A stretch of DNA of 49,479 nt, from assembly GCA_027487905.1 (NCBI GenBank), contig JAIYCR010000092.1, positions 1-49,479 of the forward strand. The letters are read 5' to 3'. The position numbers and the translations under genes were made by a program. The notes below the pieces were generated by a model. It made no database searches. It was not told the origin of the DNA and saw nothing but the letters and a program-made list of their open reading frames with translations. Source of the stretch: Rubrivivax sp. GTDB lineage: Bacteria > Pseudomonadota > Gammaproteobacteria > Burkholderiales > Burkholderiaceae_C. Below, piece after piece: positions 1 to 6,878 of this stretch. Each line of letters opens with the position of its first letter. Positions within the stretch are counted from its first letter, which is position 1.

Positions 1-280
1 GCAGCACCTGGCTGGCCGCGTCCAGCCGGACCCCGTAGCGTCGCTCGACCCAGCCGGCGATCGACGAGCGCAGCGCGGGAAGCCCGGCGGTGGCGGGGTA
101 GCTCGACAGCCCTTCGAGGTGCGCACTGAAGGCGGCCTCGATCAAGGCGGGCGTGCGGGGACGCGGTTCGCCGATGCCCAGACTGATCGCGCGGTGGGCG
201 GGGTTGGGCGTGAGGTCGGCCGTCAAGGCCCGCAGGCGCTCGAAGGGATAGGGCTGGAGCCGGGCGAGCAGCGGATTCAT
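1..280 (-). CDS. dapC: Succinyldiaminopimelate transaminase DapC, N-terminal part only
   Basis: The gene runs off the left edge, so only about 93 N-terminal residues are present. They start MNPLLARLQPYPFERLRAL and contain the block SLGIGEPRPRTP near residues 33-44, typical of the PLP-dependent fold-type I aminotransferase that makes N-succinyl-LL-2,6-diaminopimelate in the lysine and peptidoglycan pathway. The start is the ATG at 278-280. No upstream alternative is needed, because the family usually begins with MNPxLxxLQPYPFxxL. The gene is divergent from the methyltransferase at 347, with 66 bp between the starts. The PLP lysine lies outside the window, so the call rests on the N-terminus alone. 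Another class I aminotransferase of the AspC/DapC group is the alternative. Confidence 0.85.
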   Translation of the reverse strand, partial: MNPLLARLQPYPFERLRALTADLTPNPAHRAISLGIGEPRPRTPALIEAAFSAHLEGLSSYPATAGLPALRSSIAGWVERRYGVRLDAASQVL

Positions 281-335
281 CCGTCGGATTATCCGGTCCG
301 AGGGGGGCTGGGCGACCTTGGCTGCACGCGCTGGC

Positions 336-341
336 GACAAT
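336..341 (+). promoter_or_regulatory. Possible -10 element directly before the methyltransferase start
   Basis: GACAAT ends five bases before the ATG at 347. If it is a -10 hexamer, transcription would begin at or very near the start codon and give a leaderless message. No convincing -35 at 16-18 bp spacing is visible, so this is tentative. Confidence 0.25.
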
Positions 342-346
342 GCGGC

Positions 347-1294
347 ATGGCTTCCGACCCGCTCCTCTGCCGCCAGTGCGGCAGTTCCCGGCTTCGCTCG
401 CATGGCAGGATTCCGTCATCGAGCCTGTTTGCCGGGCAGAAGCTCGATCCGCCCTGGCCAGGGGGGCAACTGCTGGTCTGCAAGGCCTGTCACCTGGGGC
501 AGCGCCAACCCCTGCGGTCGGCCGAGGACTATGCGCGCCTTTATGAGGCGGCCAGCGGCTGGGTGTGGACCCGGGCGGACCTGCGCGGCGACCAGAAGCG
601 CGTGCGCGACTGGATCGAGGCGCAGTCCGGCGGCGGCGACGTGCTGGACATCGGCTGCTACGACGGCGCGCTGCTGGCGGGGCTGTCGGCACGATGGCGT
701 CGCCATGGCATCGAACCGTCCGCGGCAGCGGCCCAGGCGGCGGGCGGGCGCGGCGTGGAGGTCCTGGCGCGCAGCCTGGAGGCGCTGGACCGTGCGGACG
801 GCGCAGAGTCCCTGCGGGACCCCTTGCCTGCCTCGGCTCGGCGATTCCGGATCGTCTGCGCGATCGACGTCGTCGAGCACGTGCCGGATCCTTCCGCCTT
901 CCTGGCCCGCCTGGCTCGGCGGCTCCTGCCTGGGGGCGCGCTTCTGGTGTCCACCGGCGACCTCGACGCGCCCGCCTGGCGCGCGGCCGGCGGGGCGTAC
1001 TGGTACTGCAGCTTCCCGGAGCACATCAGCTTCCTCTCTGAACCCTGGCTGAACGCCTGGGCCCGTGGAAGCGGCTTGCAGATCGAGACCCTGGAGCGCT
1101 TTCGCTACGACGGCCCGTCTGGCGGGCCACACCGTCGCCGGCTCTGGCGCCGGACCCTGCGACAAAGCCTGCGCCTTGCGGCACTCAGGCTGATCGGCCG
1201 GGCTGCATCACCCGACTCCTTGAGGGTGCTGGGGGAGCCGGGGCCTTTCGAGGATCACCTGCTCGTCGTGTTGCGGCAGGCCAGTCCGCGTTGA
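347..1294 (+). CDS. Class I SAM-dependent methyltransferase with zinc-ribbon-like N-terminus
   Basis: The 315-residue protein starts at ATG 347; the open frame upstream is longer, but the protein-like sequence begins here. Residues 8-11 (CRQC) and 45-48 (CKAC) form two CxxC pairs resembling a small zinc ribbon. A Rossmann methyltransferase domain follows, with glycine motif I VLDIGCYDGALL at 99-110, then IDVVEHVPDPSAF and a post-I strand with GALLVSTGD. This layout matches the Methyltransf_11/Methyltransf_23 type in sugar, lipid or ubiquinone-like small-molecule methylation, but the substrate cannot be read from sequence. No pathway genes adjoin it: dapC is divergent upstream and tRNA-Ser is convergent downstream. 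The methyltransferase class is secure; the zinc ribbon is an inference from cysteine spacing. Confidence 0.8.
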   Translation: MASDPLLCRQCGSSRLRSHGRIPSSSLFAGQKLDPPWPGGQLLVCKACHLGQRQPLRSAEDYARLYEAASGWVWTRADLRGDQKRVRDWIEAQSGGGDVLDIGCYDGALLAGLSARWRRHGIEPSAAAAQAAGGRGVEVLARSLEALDRADGAESLRDPLPASARRFRIVCAIDVVEHVPDPSAFLARLARRLLPGGALLVSTGDLDAPAWRAAGGAYWYCSFPEHISFLSEPWLNAWARGSGLQIETLERFRYDGPSGGPHRRRLWRRTLRQSLRLAALRLIGRAASPDSLRVLGEPGPFEDHLLVVLRQASPR

Positions 1295-1305
1295 GAGGCG
1301 GGTGA

Positions 1306-1320
1306 GCCCGATCACCGGGC
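1306..1320. terminator. Small hairpin between methyltransferase and tRNA-Ser ends
   Basis: GCCCG-ATCAC-CGGGC forms a 5-bp perfect stem between two convergent genes, 11 bp after the methyltransferase stop and about 26 bp after the tRNA 3' end. There is no T-run on either side, so an intrinsic terminator is only possible. Confidence 0.25.
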
Positions 1321-1345
1321 AGCGGGCGGGTGCAGAAGTGGGCGG

Positions 1346-1436
1346 TGGCGGAGGGGGCGGGATTCGAACCCGCGGTGGGCTGTTAACCCACACACGCTTT
1401 CCAGGCGTGCGACTTAAACCGCTCATCCACCCCTCC
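1346..1436 (-). tRNA. tRNA-Ser (anticodon GGA)
   Basis: Read on the minus strand, the acceptor stem GGAGGGG pairs with CCCCTCC, followed by discriminator G and an encoded CCA (1346-1348). The anticodon loop CTGGAAA gives anticodon GGA (serine codons UCC/UCU). A long variable arm with stem GTGGG/CCCAC and the T-loop GGTTCGAATCC are present, as expected for a class II serine tRNA. The length is 91 nt including CCA. The gene stands alone; a TAGACT -10-like box lies 22 bp upstream. Confidence 0.95.
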
Positions 1437-1457
1437 GCAGCGTCTTGCGCGGGCCGC

Positions 1458-1463
1458 AGTCTA
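1458..1463 (-). promoter_or_regulatory. Possible -10 box for tRNA-Ser
   Basis: On the minus strand TAGACT lies 22 bp before the tRNA 5' end, which would give a short 5' leader. No good -35 was found at 17 bp, so support is weak. Confidence 0.3.
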
Positions 1464-1492
1464 TCCGAGGAATGGTGCGTGGCCCCGAAGCC

Positions 1493-1861
1493 TCAGCGCA
1501 TCGCGTCCAGGGAATGGCTGCGCAGGTCTTCCAGGCTCACATAGTCCAGCGCCTTCTGATGAGTGCATTCCAGCACCACGGGCGGCGCGACGCCGGCGGC
1601 CTTGGCCACGCGCCAGCGGGCCGCGCACACGCACCAGCGGTCGCCTGGCTGCAGGCCGCGGAAGCGCATCTCGGGGCGGGGGGTGCTGAGGTCGTTGCCC
1701 TGCTGGCGCGAGTGCTCCAGGAACTCGGCGGTCACCTTGGCGCAGATCACGTGGCTGCCCACGTCGTCGGCTGCGGTGTTGCAGCAGCCGTCGCGGAAGT
1801 AGCCGGTCAGGGGGTCGTAGGAGCAGGGAACGAGTTCGGTTCCGAGGACGTTGCGGGGCAT
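1493..1861 (-). CDS. DUF2237 family protein
   Basis: The 122-residue protein starts MPRNVLGTELVPCSYDPLTG and carries the family-typical runs GYFRDGCCNT, SHVICAKVTAEFLEHSRQQG, NDLSTPRPEMRF, GDRWCVCAARW and APPVVLECTHQKAL. This conserved, cysteine-rich small cytoplasmic family is widespread in proteobacteria and has no established function that I know of. The length equals that of a full-length family member. It is followed at 56 bp by the tRNA-Ser gene and preceded at 56 bp by the slipin gene on the same strand, so co-transcription with nfeD-slipin is possible but not shown. The family assignment is firm; no biochemical role should be assumed. Confidence 0.9.
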   Translation of the reverse strand: MPRNVLGTELVPCSYDPLTGYFRDGCCNTAADDVGSHVICAKVTAEFLEHSRQQGNDLSTPRPEMRFRGLQPGDRWCVCAARWRVAKAAGVAPPVVLECTHQKALDYVSLEDLRSHSLDAMR

Positions 1862-1917
1862 GGCGCGGCAGTGCAGTGCGTTGCAGGAGTGGGGTGGGGA
1901 ATGCGGGACCCGGCAGG

Positions 1918-2841
1918 TCAGGGGCGGGTGGGCGGACGGCCCTGGATCAGGGTCATCGCGGTGGCGATGAGTGCGGACACCTCGCTCATGTTGCCCGGGA
2001 CGATCATCGTGTTGTTCTTCTGGGCGAGCTGCGAGTAGGCCTCGACCGCCTTCTCGGCCACCTTGAGCTGCACGGCCTGTTCGCCACCCGGTTGGCGGAT
2101 CGCCTCGGCCACCTTGCGGATGGCGTCGGCGGTGGCGTCGGCCACCGCGGTGATGGCCGCAGCCTCGCCCTGGGCCATGTTCACCTGGGCCTGCTTCTCG
2201 CCTTCGGAGCGGGCGATGAAGGCCTCGCGTTCGCCGGTGGCGATGTTGATCTGTTCCTGGCGGCGGCCTTCGGAGGCGGCGATCAGGGCCCGCTTCTCGC
2301 GCTCAGCCGTGATCTGGGCCTGCATGGCGCGAAGGATTTCCGCCGGGGGCGTCAGGTCCTTGATCTCGTAGCGCAGCACCTTGACGCCCCAGTTGAGGGC
2401 CGCCTCGTCCAGCGCGGTGACGACGGTGGCGTTGATGAGGTCGCGTTCCTCGAAGGTCTTGTCCAGCTCCATCTTGCCGATGACGCTGCGCAGCGTGGTC
2501 TGGGCGAGCTGGGTGATGGCCACGATGTAGTTGCTGCTGCCGTAGCTGGCGCGCATCGGGTCGGTGACCTGGAAATAGAGGATGCCGTCGACCTGCAGCT
2601 GGGTGTTGTCCCGCGTGATGCAGACCTGGCTGGGCACGTCCAGCGGCACTTCCTTGAGGGAGTGCTTGTAGGCAACCTTCTCGATGAAGGGCACGACGAA
2701 CTTCAGGCCTGGGGTCAGGGTGCGGTCGTAGCGGCCCAGCCGCTCGACGACGCAGGCGTTCTGCTGCGGCACGATCTGGACCGCGCGGACGATGAAGATG
2801 CCGGCGATGACCAGCAGGACGAGGGCGATTTCCATGGGCAT
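1918..2841 (-). CDS. SPFH/Band 7 slipin (stomatin-like membrane protein, paraslipin/QmcA type)
   Basis: The 307-residue protein has one N-terminal membrane segment (about residues 4-19), then an SPFH domain with IVPQQNACVVERLGRY, TPGLKFVVPF and a KEVPLDVPSQVCITRDN strand. A charged, Ala/Glu-rich helical part follows from about 170 to 240 (ITAEREKRALIAASEGRRQE, ATGEREAFIARSEGEKQAQ). Such proteins oligomerise into large membrane cages or microdomains and often associate with proteases. The gene lies 30 bp downstream of nfeD, the conserved slipin partner, which supports the assignment. The start at 2841 gives MPMEI; an ATG two codons later (2835) has a slightly better upstream purine run and could be the true start. 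HflK/HflC is less likely because their typical double gene order is absent. Confidence 0.92.
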   Translation of the reverse strand: MPMEIALVLLVIAGIFIVRAVQIVPQQNACVVERLGRYDRTLTPGLKFVVPFIEKVAYKHSLKEVPLDVPSQVCITRDNTQLQVDGILYFQVTDPMRASYGSSNYIVAITQLAQTTLRSVIGKMELDKTFEERDLINATVVTALDEAALNWGVKVLRYEIKDLTPPAEILRAMQAQITAEREKRALIAASEGRRQEQINIATGEREAFIARSEGEKQAQVNMAQGEAAAITAVADATADAIRKVAEAIRQPGGEQAVQLKVAEKAVEAYSQLAQKNNTMIVPGNMSEVSALIATAMTLIQGRPPTRP

Positions 2842-2871
2842 TCCGATTCGGGGCAGGGGAAAAGCGTTCGG

Positions 2872-3333
2872 TCAGGCCGGGCGGTCGGGCAACGGCTCGA
2901 GGATCAGGGTGTTGCCCTGCACCGAAGCCACCCGCCAGGCGCCCGGCGCCGGTGCCTGCTGGGCACCGAAACCTTGCGGCGCCGCGCGGGCCTGCCAGGT
3001 CGAGCCCCGGTGCTGCACGAGCGCGCTCCCGTCGGCGTTCCAGTGCCGCACCTGCACCGTCTGGCCGATGTCCATCAGCATGTCGGCGTTGCGCTCAGAA
3101 GGTGCGGAGCGGGGGTGGCGCAGTCGCCGCAGGTGCCACAGTGCGGTAGCGCCGCCGCCCACCAGCGCGGCCGAGGTGATCTGCAAGGACAGGGGCGCGC
3201 CGGCGTGGGCGGCCAGCGCGGCGCCGACGAGCCCGACGGCGATCATCAGCAGGTAGAAGGTGCCGGTGGCCAGCTCGGCGGCCACCACGACGCCAGCCAG
3301 CAGCCACCACACGGTCGATGCATCCAGGTCCAT
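2872..3333 (-). CDS. NfeD family membrane protein
   Basis: The 153-residue protein has three closely spaced hydrophobic segments near the N-terminus (about residues 8-30, 27-45 and 50-66). A soluble OB-fold-like domain then carries MLMDIGQTVQVRHWNADGSA and GSTWQARAAP and ends with a VQGNTLILEPLP strand. This is the short NfeD type lacking the N-terminal ClpP-like protease. NfeD proteins work with SPFH partners in membrane quality control or lipid microdomains, and the partner slipin follows in the same direction after 30 bp, so the two form an operon. A TACACT hexamer 27 bp upstream of the start could be its -10 box. Confidence 0.88.
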   Translation of the reverse strand: MDLDASTVWWLLAGVVVAAELATGTFYLLMIAVGLVGAALAAHAGAPLSLQITSAALVGGGATALWHLRRLRHPRSAPSERNADMLMDIGQTVQVRHWNADGSALVQHRGSTWQARAAPQGFGAQQAPAPGAWRVASVQGNTLILEPLPDRPA

Positions 3334-3360
3334 GTCCGCTCGCTTGGGGCAACGGCGCGA

Positions 3361-3366
3361 AGTGTA
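3361..3366 (-). promoter_or_regulatory. Possible -10 box for nfeD-slipin
   Basis: The minus-strand hexamer TACACT lies 27 bp before the nfeD ATG, in the 135-bp divergent gap shared with the decarboxylase, which carries the same hexamer on the other strand. No clear -35 is seen. Confidence 0.3.
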
Positions 3367-3425
3367 GGAGCGGCAGCGATGCCGGGTGCGGCTTCGTCGG
3401 ACATGGCCCTGACAAGTCCGACGCC

Positions 3426-3431
3426 TACACT
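3426..3431 (+). promoter_or_regulatory. Possible -10 box for the Orn/Lys/Arg decarboxylase
   Basis: TACACT lies 37 bp before the ATG at 3469, giving a predicted leader of about 30 nt. CTGACA occurs 11 bp upstream, which is too close to be a normal sigma-70 -35 element. Confidence 0.3.
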
Positions 3432-3468
3432 CGCGCGCTCTTTCTTCCTGCTACCGGGGTCGGCCGTG

Positions 3469-5727
3469 ATGCGCTTTCGCTTTCCCATCGTGATCATCGA
3501 CGAGGACTACCGGTCGGAGAACACCTCCGGCCTGGGCATCCGCGCGCTCGCCGACGCCATCAGCAAGGAGGGCTTCGAGGTGCTGGGGGCCACGAGCTAT
3601 GGCGACCTGTCCCAGTTCGCCCAGCAGCAAAGCCGTGCCAGCGCCTTCATCCTGTCCATCGACGACGAGGAGTTCACGCCCGGCCCCGAGCTCGACCCGG
3701 CGGTGCTGAACCTGCGCAAGTTCATCCAGGAAGTGCGTTTCAAGAACGCCGACGTGCCGATCTACATCTACGGCGAGACGCGCACCAGCCAGCACCTGCC
3801 CAACGATGTGCTGCGCGAGCTGCACGGCTTCATCCACATGTTCGAGGACACGCCCGAGTTCGTGGCGCGTCACATCATCCGCGAGTGCAAGAGCTACCTG
3901 GACGGCCTGGCGCCCCCGTTCTTCAAGGCGCTGATGGAGTACGCGCAGGATGGGTCCTATTCCTGGCACTGTCCGGGTCACTCGGGCGGGGTGGCCTTCC
4001 TGAAGAGCCCGGTGGGGCAGATGTTCCACCAGTTCTTCGGCGAGAACATGCTGCGCGCGGACGTGTGCAACTCGGTGGACGAACTCGGCCAGCTGCTCGA
4101 CCACACCGGCCCGGTGGCGGCCAGCGAGCGCAACGCGGCGCGCATCTTCAATGCCGACCACTGCTTCTTCGTCACCAATGGCACGAGCACCAGCAACAAG
4201 ATGGTGTGGCACCACGCGGTGGCGCCGGGCGACGTGGTGGTGGTGGACCGCAACTGCCACAAGTCCATCCTGCACAGCATCATCATGACCGGCGCGGTGC
4301 CGGTGTTCCTCACGCCCACCCGCAACCACCACGGCATCATCGGCCCGATCCCGCAGAGCGAGTTCTCGGTGGAGAGCATCCAGCGCAAGATCGCTGCCAA
4401 CCCGCTGCTGGCCGGCGTGGACGCGAAGGCCGTCAAGCCGCGCATCCTCACGCTCACCCAGAGCACCTACGACGGCGTGCTCTACAACACCGAGACCATC
4501 AAGCACGAGCTCGACGGCTACATCGACACCCTGCACTTCGACGAGGCCTGGCTGCCCCACGCCGCCTTCCACAAGTTCTACGGCACCTACCACGCGATGG
4601 GCAAGAACCGCCCGCGCCCGAAGGACCAGCTCGTCTTCGCCACCCAGTCCACCCACAAGCTGCTGGCCGGCATCAGCCAGGCCAGCCAGGTGCTGGTGCA
4701 GGACGGCGGCAGCCGCGTGCTCGACCGGGCCCTCTTCAACGAGGCCTATCTGATGCACACCTCCACCAGTCCGCAGTACTCCATCATCGCCAGCTGCGAC
4801 GTTGCCGCGGCCATGATGGAAGCACCCGGCGGCCCGGCCCTGGTGGAAGAAAGCATCGCCGAGTCGATGGATTTCCGGCGTGCGATGCGCAAGGTCGACG
4901 CCGACTACGGCCGCGACTGGTGGTTCACCGTGTGGGGTCCCGACGAGATCGCGGCCGAAGGCATCGGCTCTTCAAGCGACTGGGTGCTGCGCGCGGAGGA
5001 CACCTGGCATGGCTTCGGCGCCCTGGCGCCGGGCTTCAACCTGCTCGATCCCATCAAGTGCACCATCGTCACGCCGGGCCTGGATGTGTCGGGCACCTTC
5101 GCGCAGAGCGGCATTCCGGCCAGCATCGTCACCAAGTTCCTCGCCGAGCACGGGGTGGTGGTGGAGAAGACCGGCCTCTACTCCTTCTTCATCATGTTCA
5201 CCATCGGCATCACCAAGGGCCGGTGGAACACGCTGCTGACCGCGCTGCAGCAGTTCAAGGACGACTACGACCGCAACCAGCCGATGTGGCGGGTGCTGCC
5301 GGAGTTCGTGGCCAAGTTCCCGCGCTACGAACGGGTGGGTCTGAAGGACCTGTGCCAGTCCATCCACGAGATGTACGCCCGCGGCGACATCGCCCGCCTG
5401 ACCACCGACATGTACCTGTCGGACCTGCAGCCGGCGATGAAGCCCACCGATGCCTTTGCCTGCATCGCGCGCCGCCACACCGAGCGCGTGCCCATCGACG
5501 CGCTGGAAGGTCGCATCACGACCTCGCTGCTCACGCCCTATCCGCCCGGCATTCCGCTGCTCATCCCGGGTGAGCGCTTCAACCGCAAGATCGTCGACTA
5601 CCTGCTGTTCACCCGCGAGTTCAACGCCGCCTTCCCCGGCTTCGACACCGACGTGCACGGCCTGGTCGAGGAAGACGGGCCGAACGGGCAGCGCCTGTAC
5701 TGCGTGGACTGCGTGCGGGCGGACTGA
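3469..5727 (+). CDS. Biodegradative-type Orn/Lys/Arg decarboxylase (PLP-dependent)
   Basis: The 752-residue protein has the size of the AdiA/CadA/LdcC/SpeC group (about 710-755). Residues 1-130 form the receiver-like wing domain (FPIVIIDEDYRSENTSGLG). The PLP core carries HCPGHSGG, FVTNGTSTSN, the HFDEAW motif and ATQSTHKLLAG, whose lysine at about residue 397 is the expected Schiff-base residue. A C-terminal domain follows (LLTPYPPGIPLLIPGE). The enzyme decarboxylates a basic amino acid to a diamine (agmatine, cadaverine or putrescine), consuming a proton. Specificity cannot be read by eye. An upstream in-frame GTG abuts the chosen ATG; the reading frame stays open further upstream, but that part is not protein-like. 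Its product could feed the polyamine locus at 21-39 kb, though the two are 16 kb apart. Confidence 0.93.
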   Translation: MRFRFPIVIIDEDYRSENTSGLGIRALADAISKEGFEVLGATSYGDLSQFAQQQSRASAFILSIDDEEFTPGPELDPAVLNLRKFIQEVRFKNADVPIYIYGETRTSQHLPNDVLRELHGFIHMFEDTPEFVARHIIRECKSYLDGLAPPFFKALMEYAQDGSYSWHCPGHSGGVAFLKSPVGQMFHQFFGENMLRADVCNSVDELGQLLDHTGPVAASERNAARIFNADHCFFVTNGTSTSNKMVWHHAVAPGDVVVVDRNCHKSILHSIIMTGAVPVFLTPTRNHHGIIGPIPQSEFSVESIQRKIAANPLLAGVDAKAVKPRILTLTQSTYDGVLYNTETIKHELDGYIDTLHFDEAWLPHAAFHKFYGTYHAMGKNRPRPKDQLVFATQSTHKLLAGISQASQVLVQDGGSRVLDRALFNEAYLMHTSTSPQYSIIASCDVAAAMMEAPGGPALVEESIAESMDFRRAMRKVDADYGRDWWFTVWGPDEIAAEGIGSSSDWVLRAEDTWHGFGALAPGFNLLDPIKCTIVTPGLDVSGTFAQSGIPASIVTKFLAEHGVVVEKTGLYSFFIMFTIGITKGRWNTLLTALQQFKDDYDRNQPMWRVLPEFVAKFPRYERVGLKDLCQSIHEMYARGDIARLTTDMYLSDLQPAMKPTDAFACIARRHTERVPIDALEGRITTSLLTPYPPGIPLLIPGERFNRKIVDYLLFTREFNAAFPGFDTDVHGLVEEDGPNGQRLYCVDCVRAD

Positions 5728-5739
5728 CCGGGCGAGCGG

Positions 5740-5756
5740 GCGGGCAGGCAGCCCGC
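5740..5756. terminator. Hairpin between convergent decarboxylase and fabI
   Basis: A perfect 6-bp stem, GCGGGC / GCCCGC, with a 5-nt loop lies in the 34-bp gap between the two convergent stops. There is no T-tract, so a terminator role is uncertain. Confidence 0.3.
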
Positions 5757-5761
5757 GCCGA

Positions 5762-6562
5762 TCAGCCGGCCGCCGAGCCCAGCAGTTCGGGCGAGCCCAT
5801 CGCGTGGCTGAAGCCCGCGTCCACATAGGTGATTTCCGAGGTCACGCCGGCGGCGAGGTCGGACAGCAGGAAGGCGGCGACGTTGCCCACGTCGTCGATG
5901 GTCACGTTGCGGCGCAGCGGCGCCTGCTGCTCCACCACGTCGAGGATCTTGCCGAAGCCCTTGATGCCCGAGGCCGCGAGCGTCTTGATGGGGCCGGCGC
6001 TGATGCCGTTCACCCGAACGCCGCGCGGGCCGAGGTTGGAGGCGAGGTAACGCACGCTCGCCTCGAGCGAGGCCTTGGCCAGGCCCATGGTGTTGTAGTT
6101 GGGCACGCTGCGCACCGACCCGAGGTAGGTGAGCGTGAGCAGGGCCGCCTGCGGCGACAGCAGCGGCGCGGCCGCCTTGGCCATGGCGGGGAAGCTGTAG
6201 GCGGAGATGTCGTGGGCGATGCGGAAGGCCTCGCGCGACAGGCCTTCGAGGAAATCACCGGCAATGGCCTCGCGCGGGGCGAAGCCGATCGAATGGACGA
6301 ATCCGTCGAACTGCGGCCACGTCCTGGCGAGGCCATCGAACATCGCCTGGATCTGGGCGTCGTCGCCGACGTCGCAGTCGAACAACAGGTCGGAGCCGAA
6401 TTCGGCGGCGAATTCGGCCACCCGAGGGCGGAAGCGCTCGCCGACGTAGCTGAAGGCCAGCTCGGCACCCTCACGGCGACAGGCCCGTGCGATGCCATAG
6501 GCGATCGAGCGATTCGACAGGACACCGGTGATCAGGAGCTTCTTGCCTGCGAGAAATCCCAT
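5762..6562 (-). CDS. fabI: Enoyl-[acyl-carrier-protein] reductase FabI (NADH)
   Basis: The 266-residue short-chain dehydrogenase-type protein has the FabI N-terminus [25 protein letters not shown], with the enoyl-reductase version of the glycine-rich nucleotide loop. It also has [12 protein letters not shown], the catalytic Y-x6-K in [12 protein letters not shown], and [15 protein letters not shown], which is the substrate-binding loop. It performs the last reduction in each round of type II fatty acid elongation. The start at 6562 fits the family exactly. The gene is divergent from rimP-nusA-infB across a 316-bp regulatory gap holding a 13-bp palindrome. Triclosan-type inhibitors bind this family; no resistance change can be judged here. 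Confidence 0.97.
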   Translation of the reverse strand: MGFLAGKKLLITGVLSNRSIAYGIARACRREGAELAFSYVGERFRPRVAEFAAEFGSDLLFDCDVGDDAQIQAMFDGLARTWPQFDGFVHSIGFAPREAIAGDFLEGLSREAFRIAHDISAYSFPAMAKAAAPLLSPQAALLTLTYLGSVRSVPNYNTMGLAKASLEASVRYLASNLGPRGVRVNGISAGPIKTLAASGIKGFGKILDVVEQQAPLRRNVTIDDVGNVAAFLLSDLAAGVTSEITYVDAGFSHAMGSPELLGSAAG

Positions 6563-6617
6563 GGGGTCTCCATTGCTTGAGGTTCGGTAATGACGGGATT
6601 CTCCCACCGCCTCCGGC

Positions 6618-6630
6618 TTGACACTGTCAA
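6618..6630. promoter_or_regulatory. 13-bp palindrome, candidate operator
   Basis: TTGACA-C-TGTCAA is a perfect inverted repeat that also places a consensus -35 hexamer on each strand. Its distance to the TATACT box (34 bp) is too long for it to be that promoter's -35, and no good -10 for fabI lies at 17 bp on the other strand. A repressor or activator site serving one or both divergent genes is an inference. Confidence 0.4.
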
Positions 6631-6633
6631 CGC

Positions 6634-6663
6634 TTGCCGCTAACGGGTGCAGCGCCGTATACT
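6634..6663 (+). promoter_or_regulatory. Predicted sigma-70 promoter of rimP-nusA-infB
   Basis: TTGCCG (6634-6639), an 18-bp spacer and TATACT (6658-6663) make a good housekeeping promoter. The predicted transcription start is near 6670, giving a leader of about 210 nt that contains the hairpin/T8 element at 6686-6715. Confidence 0.55.
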
Positions 6664-6685
6664 CATGGGCTTTCGAGCAAGCTCC

Positions 6686-6715
6686 ATGGGCAGGTTCATC
6701 CGGCCCATTTTTTTT
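6686..6715 (+). terminator. Intrinsic terminator or attenuator in the rimP leader
   Basis: The stem ATGGGC/GCCCAT closes an 11-nt loop that itself can add a GG/CC pair around TTCAT. Eight consecutive T (6708-6715) follow immediately. Because it comes about 15 nt after the predicted start of transcription and before rimP, it would terminate the operon message unless bypassed. An identical CATGGGC copy at 6664-6670 could compete for the 3' arm. Confidence 0.55.
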
Positions 6716-6878
6716 GCCGCGTCCGGTGAGAGCCTGAAGCGGGTGGCGCGGCAAGCGCTCCGGTGGTGCCCAGACGGGTCGCCGGTGGCGGATGCCCAGT
6801 CCCCGAAGGCCTTCGCTGCCGCGGCAAGCGTGTTTGAAGCAACCGAAGCATTTACTTTCTGATCGCGACGAGCAACCG

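Larger units (their letters stand above)
6563..6878. other. 316-bp divergent regulatory region between fabI and rimP
   Basis: This gap is less G+C-rich than its surroundings. It contains a 13-bp palindrome (6618-6630), a plausible plus-strand promoter (6634-6663), a direct repeat CATGGGC (6664-6670 and 6685-6691), and a hairpin followed by eight T (6686-6715). The remaining 160 bp up to the rimP start show no gene or clear second promoter. Confidence 0.6.

Noticed and set aside
3409-3431. CTGACA-N11-TACACT as a complete promoter
   Set aside because: The 11-bp spacer does not suit sigma-70, and the hexamers do not match the sigma-28 consensus that uses such spacing. I kept only the TACACT box.
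1876-3468. N-terminal extension of the decarboxylase frame by about 530 codons
   Set aside because: It runs antisense through slipin and nfeD and is not protein-like; the decarboxylase family begins at the ATG at 3469.
6618-6663. TTGACA (6618) and TATACT (6658) as one promoter
   Set aside because: The spacing is 34 bp, twice the sigma-70 norm; TTGCCG at 6634 gives an 18-bp spacer and is preferred.
6647-6862. Small open frame in the rimP leader (71 codons)
   Set aside because: It overlaps the promoter and terminator-like hairpin, has no ribosome-binding site, and shows no conserved motif.
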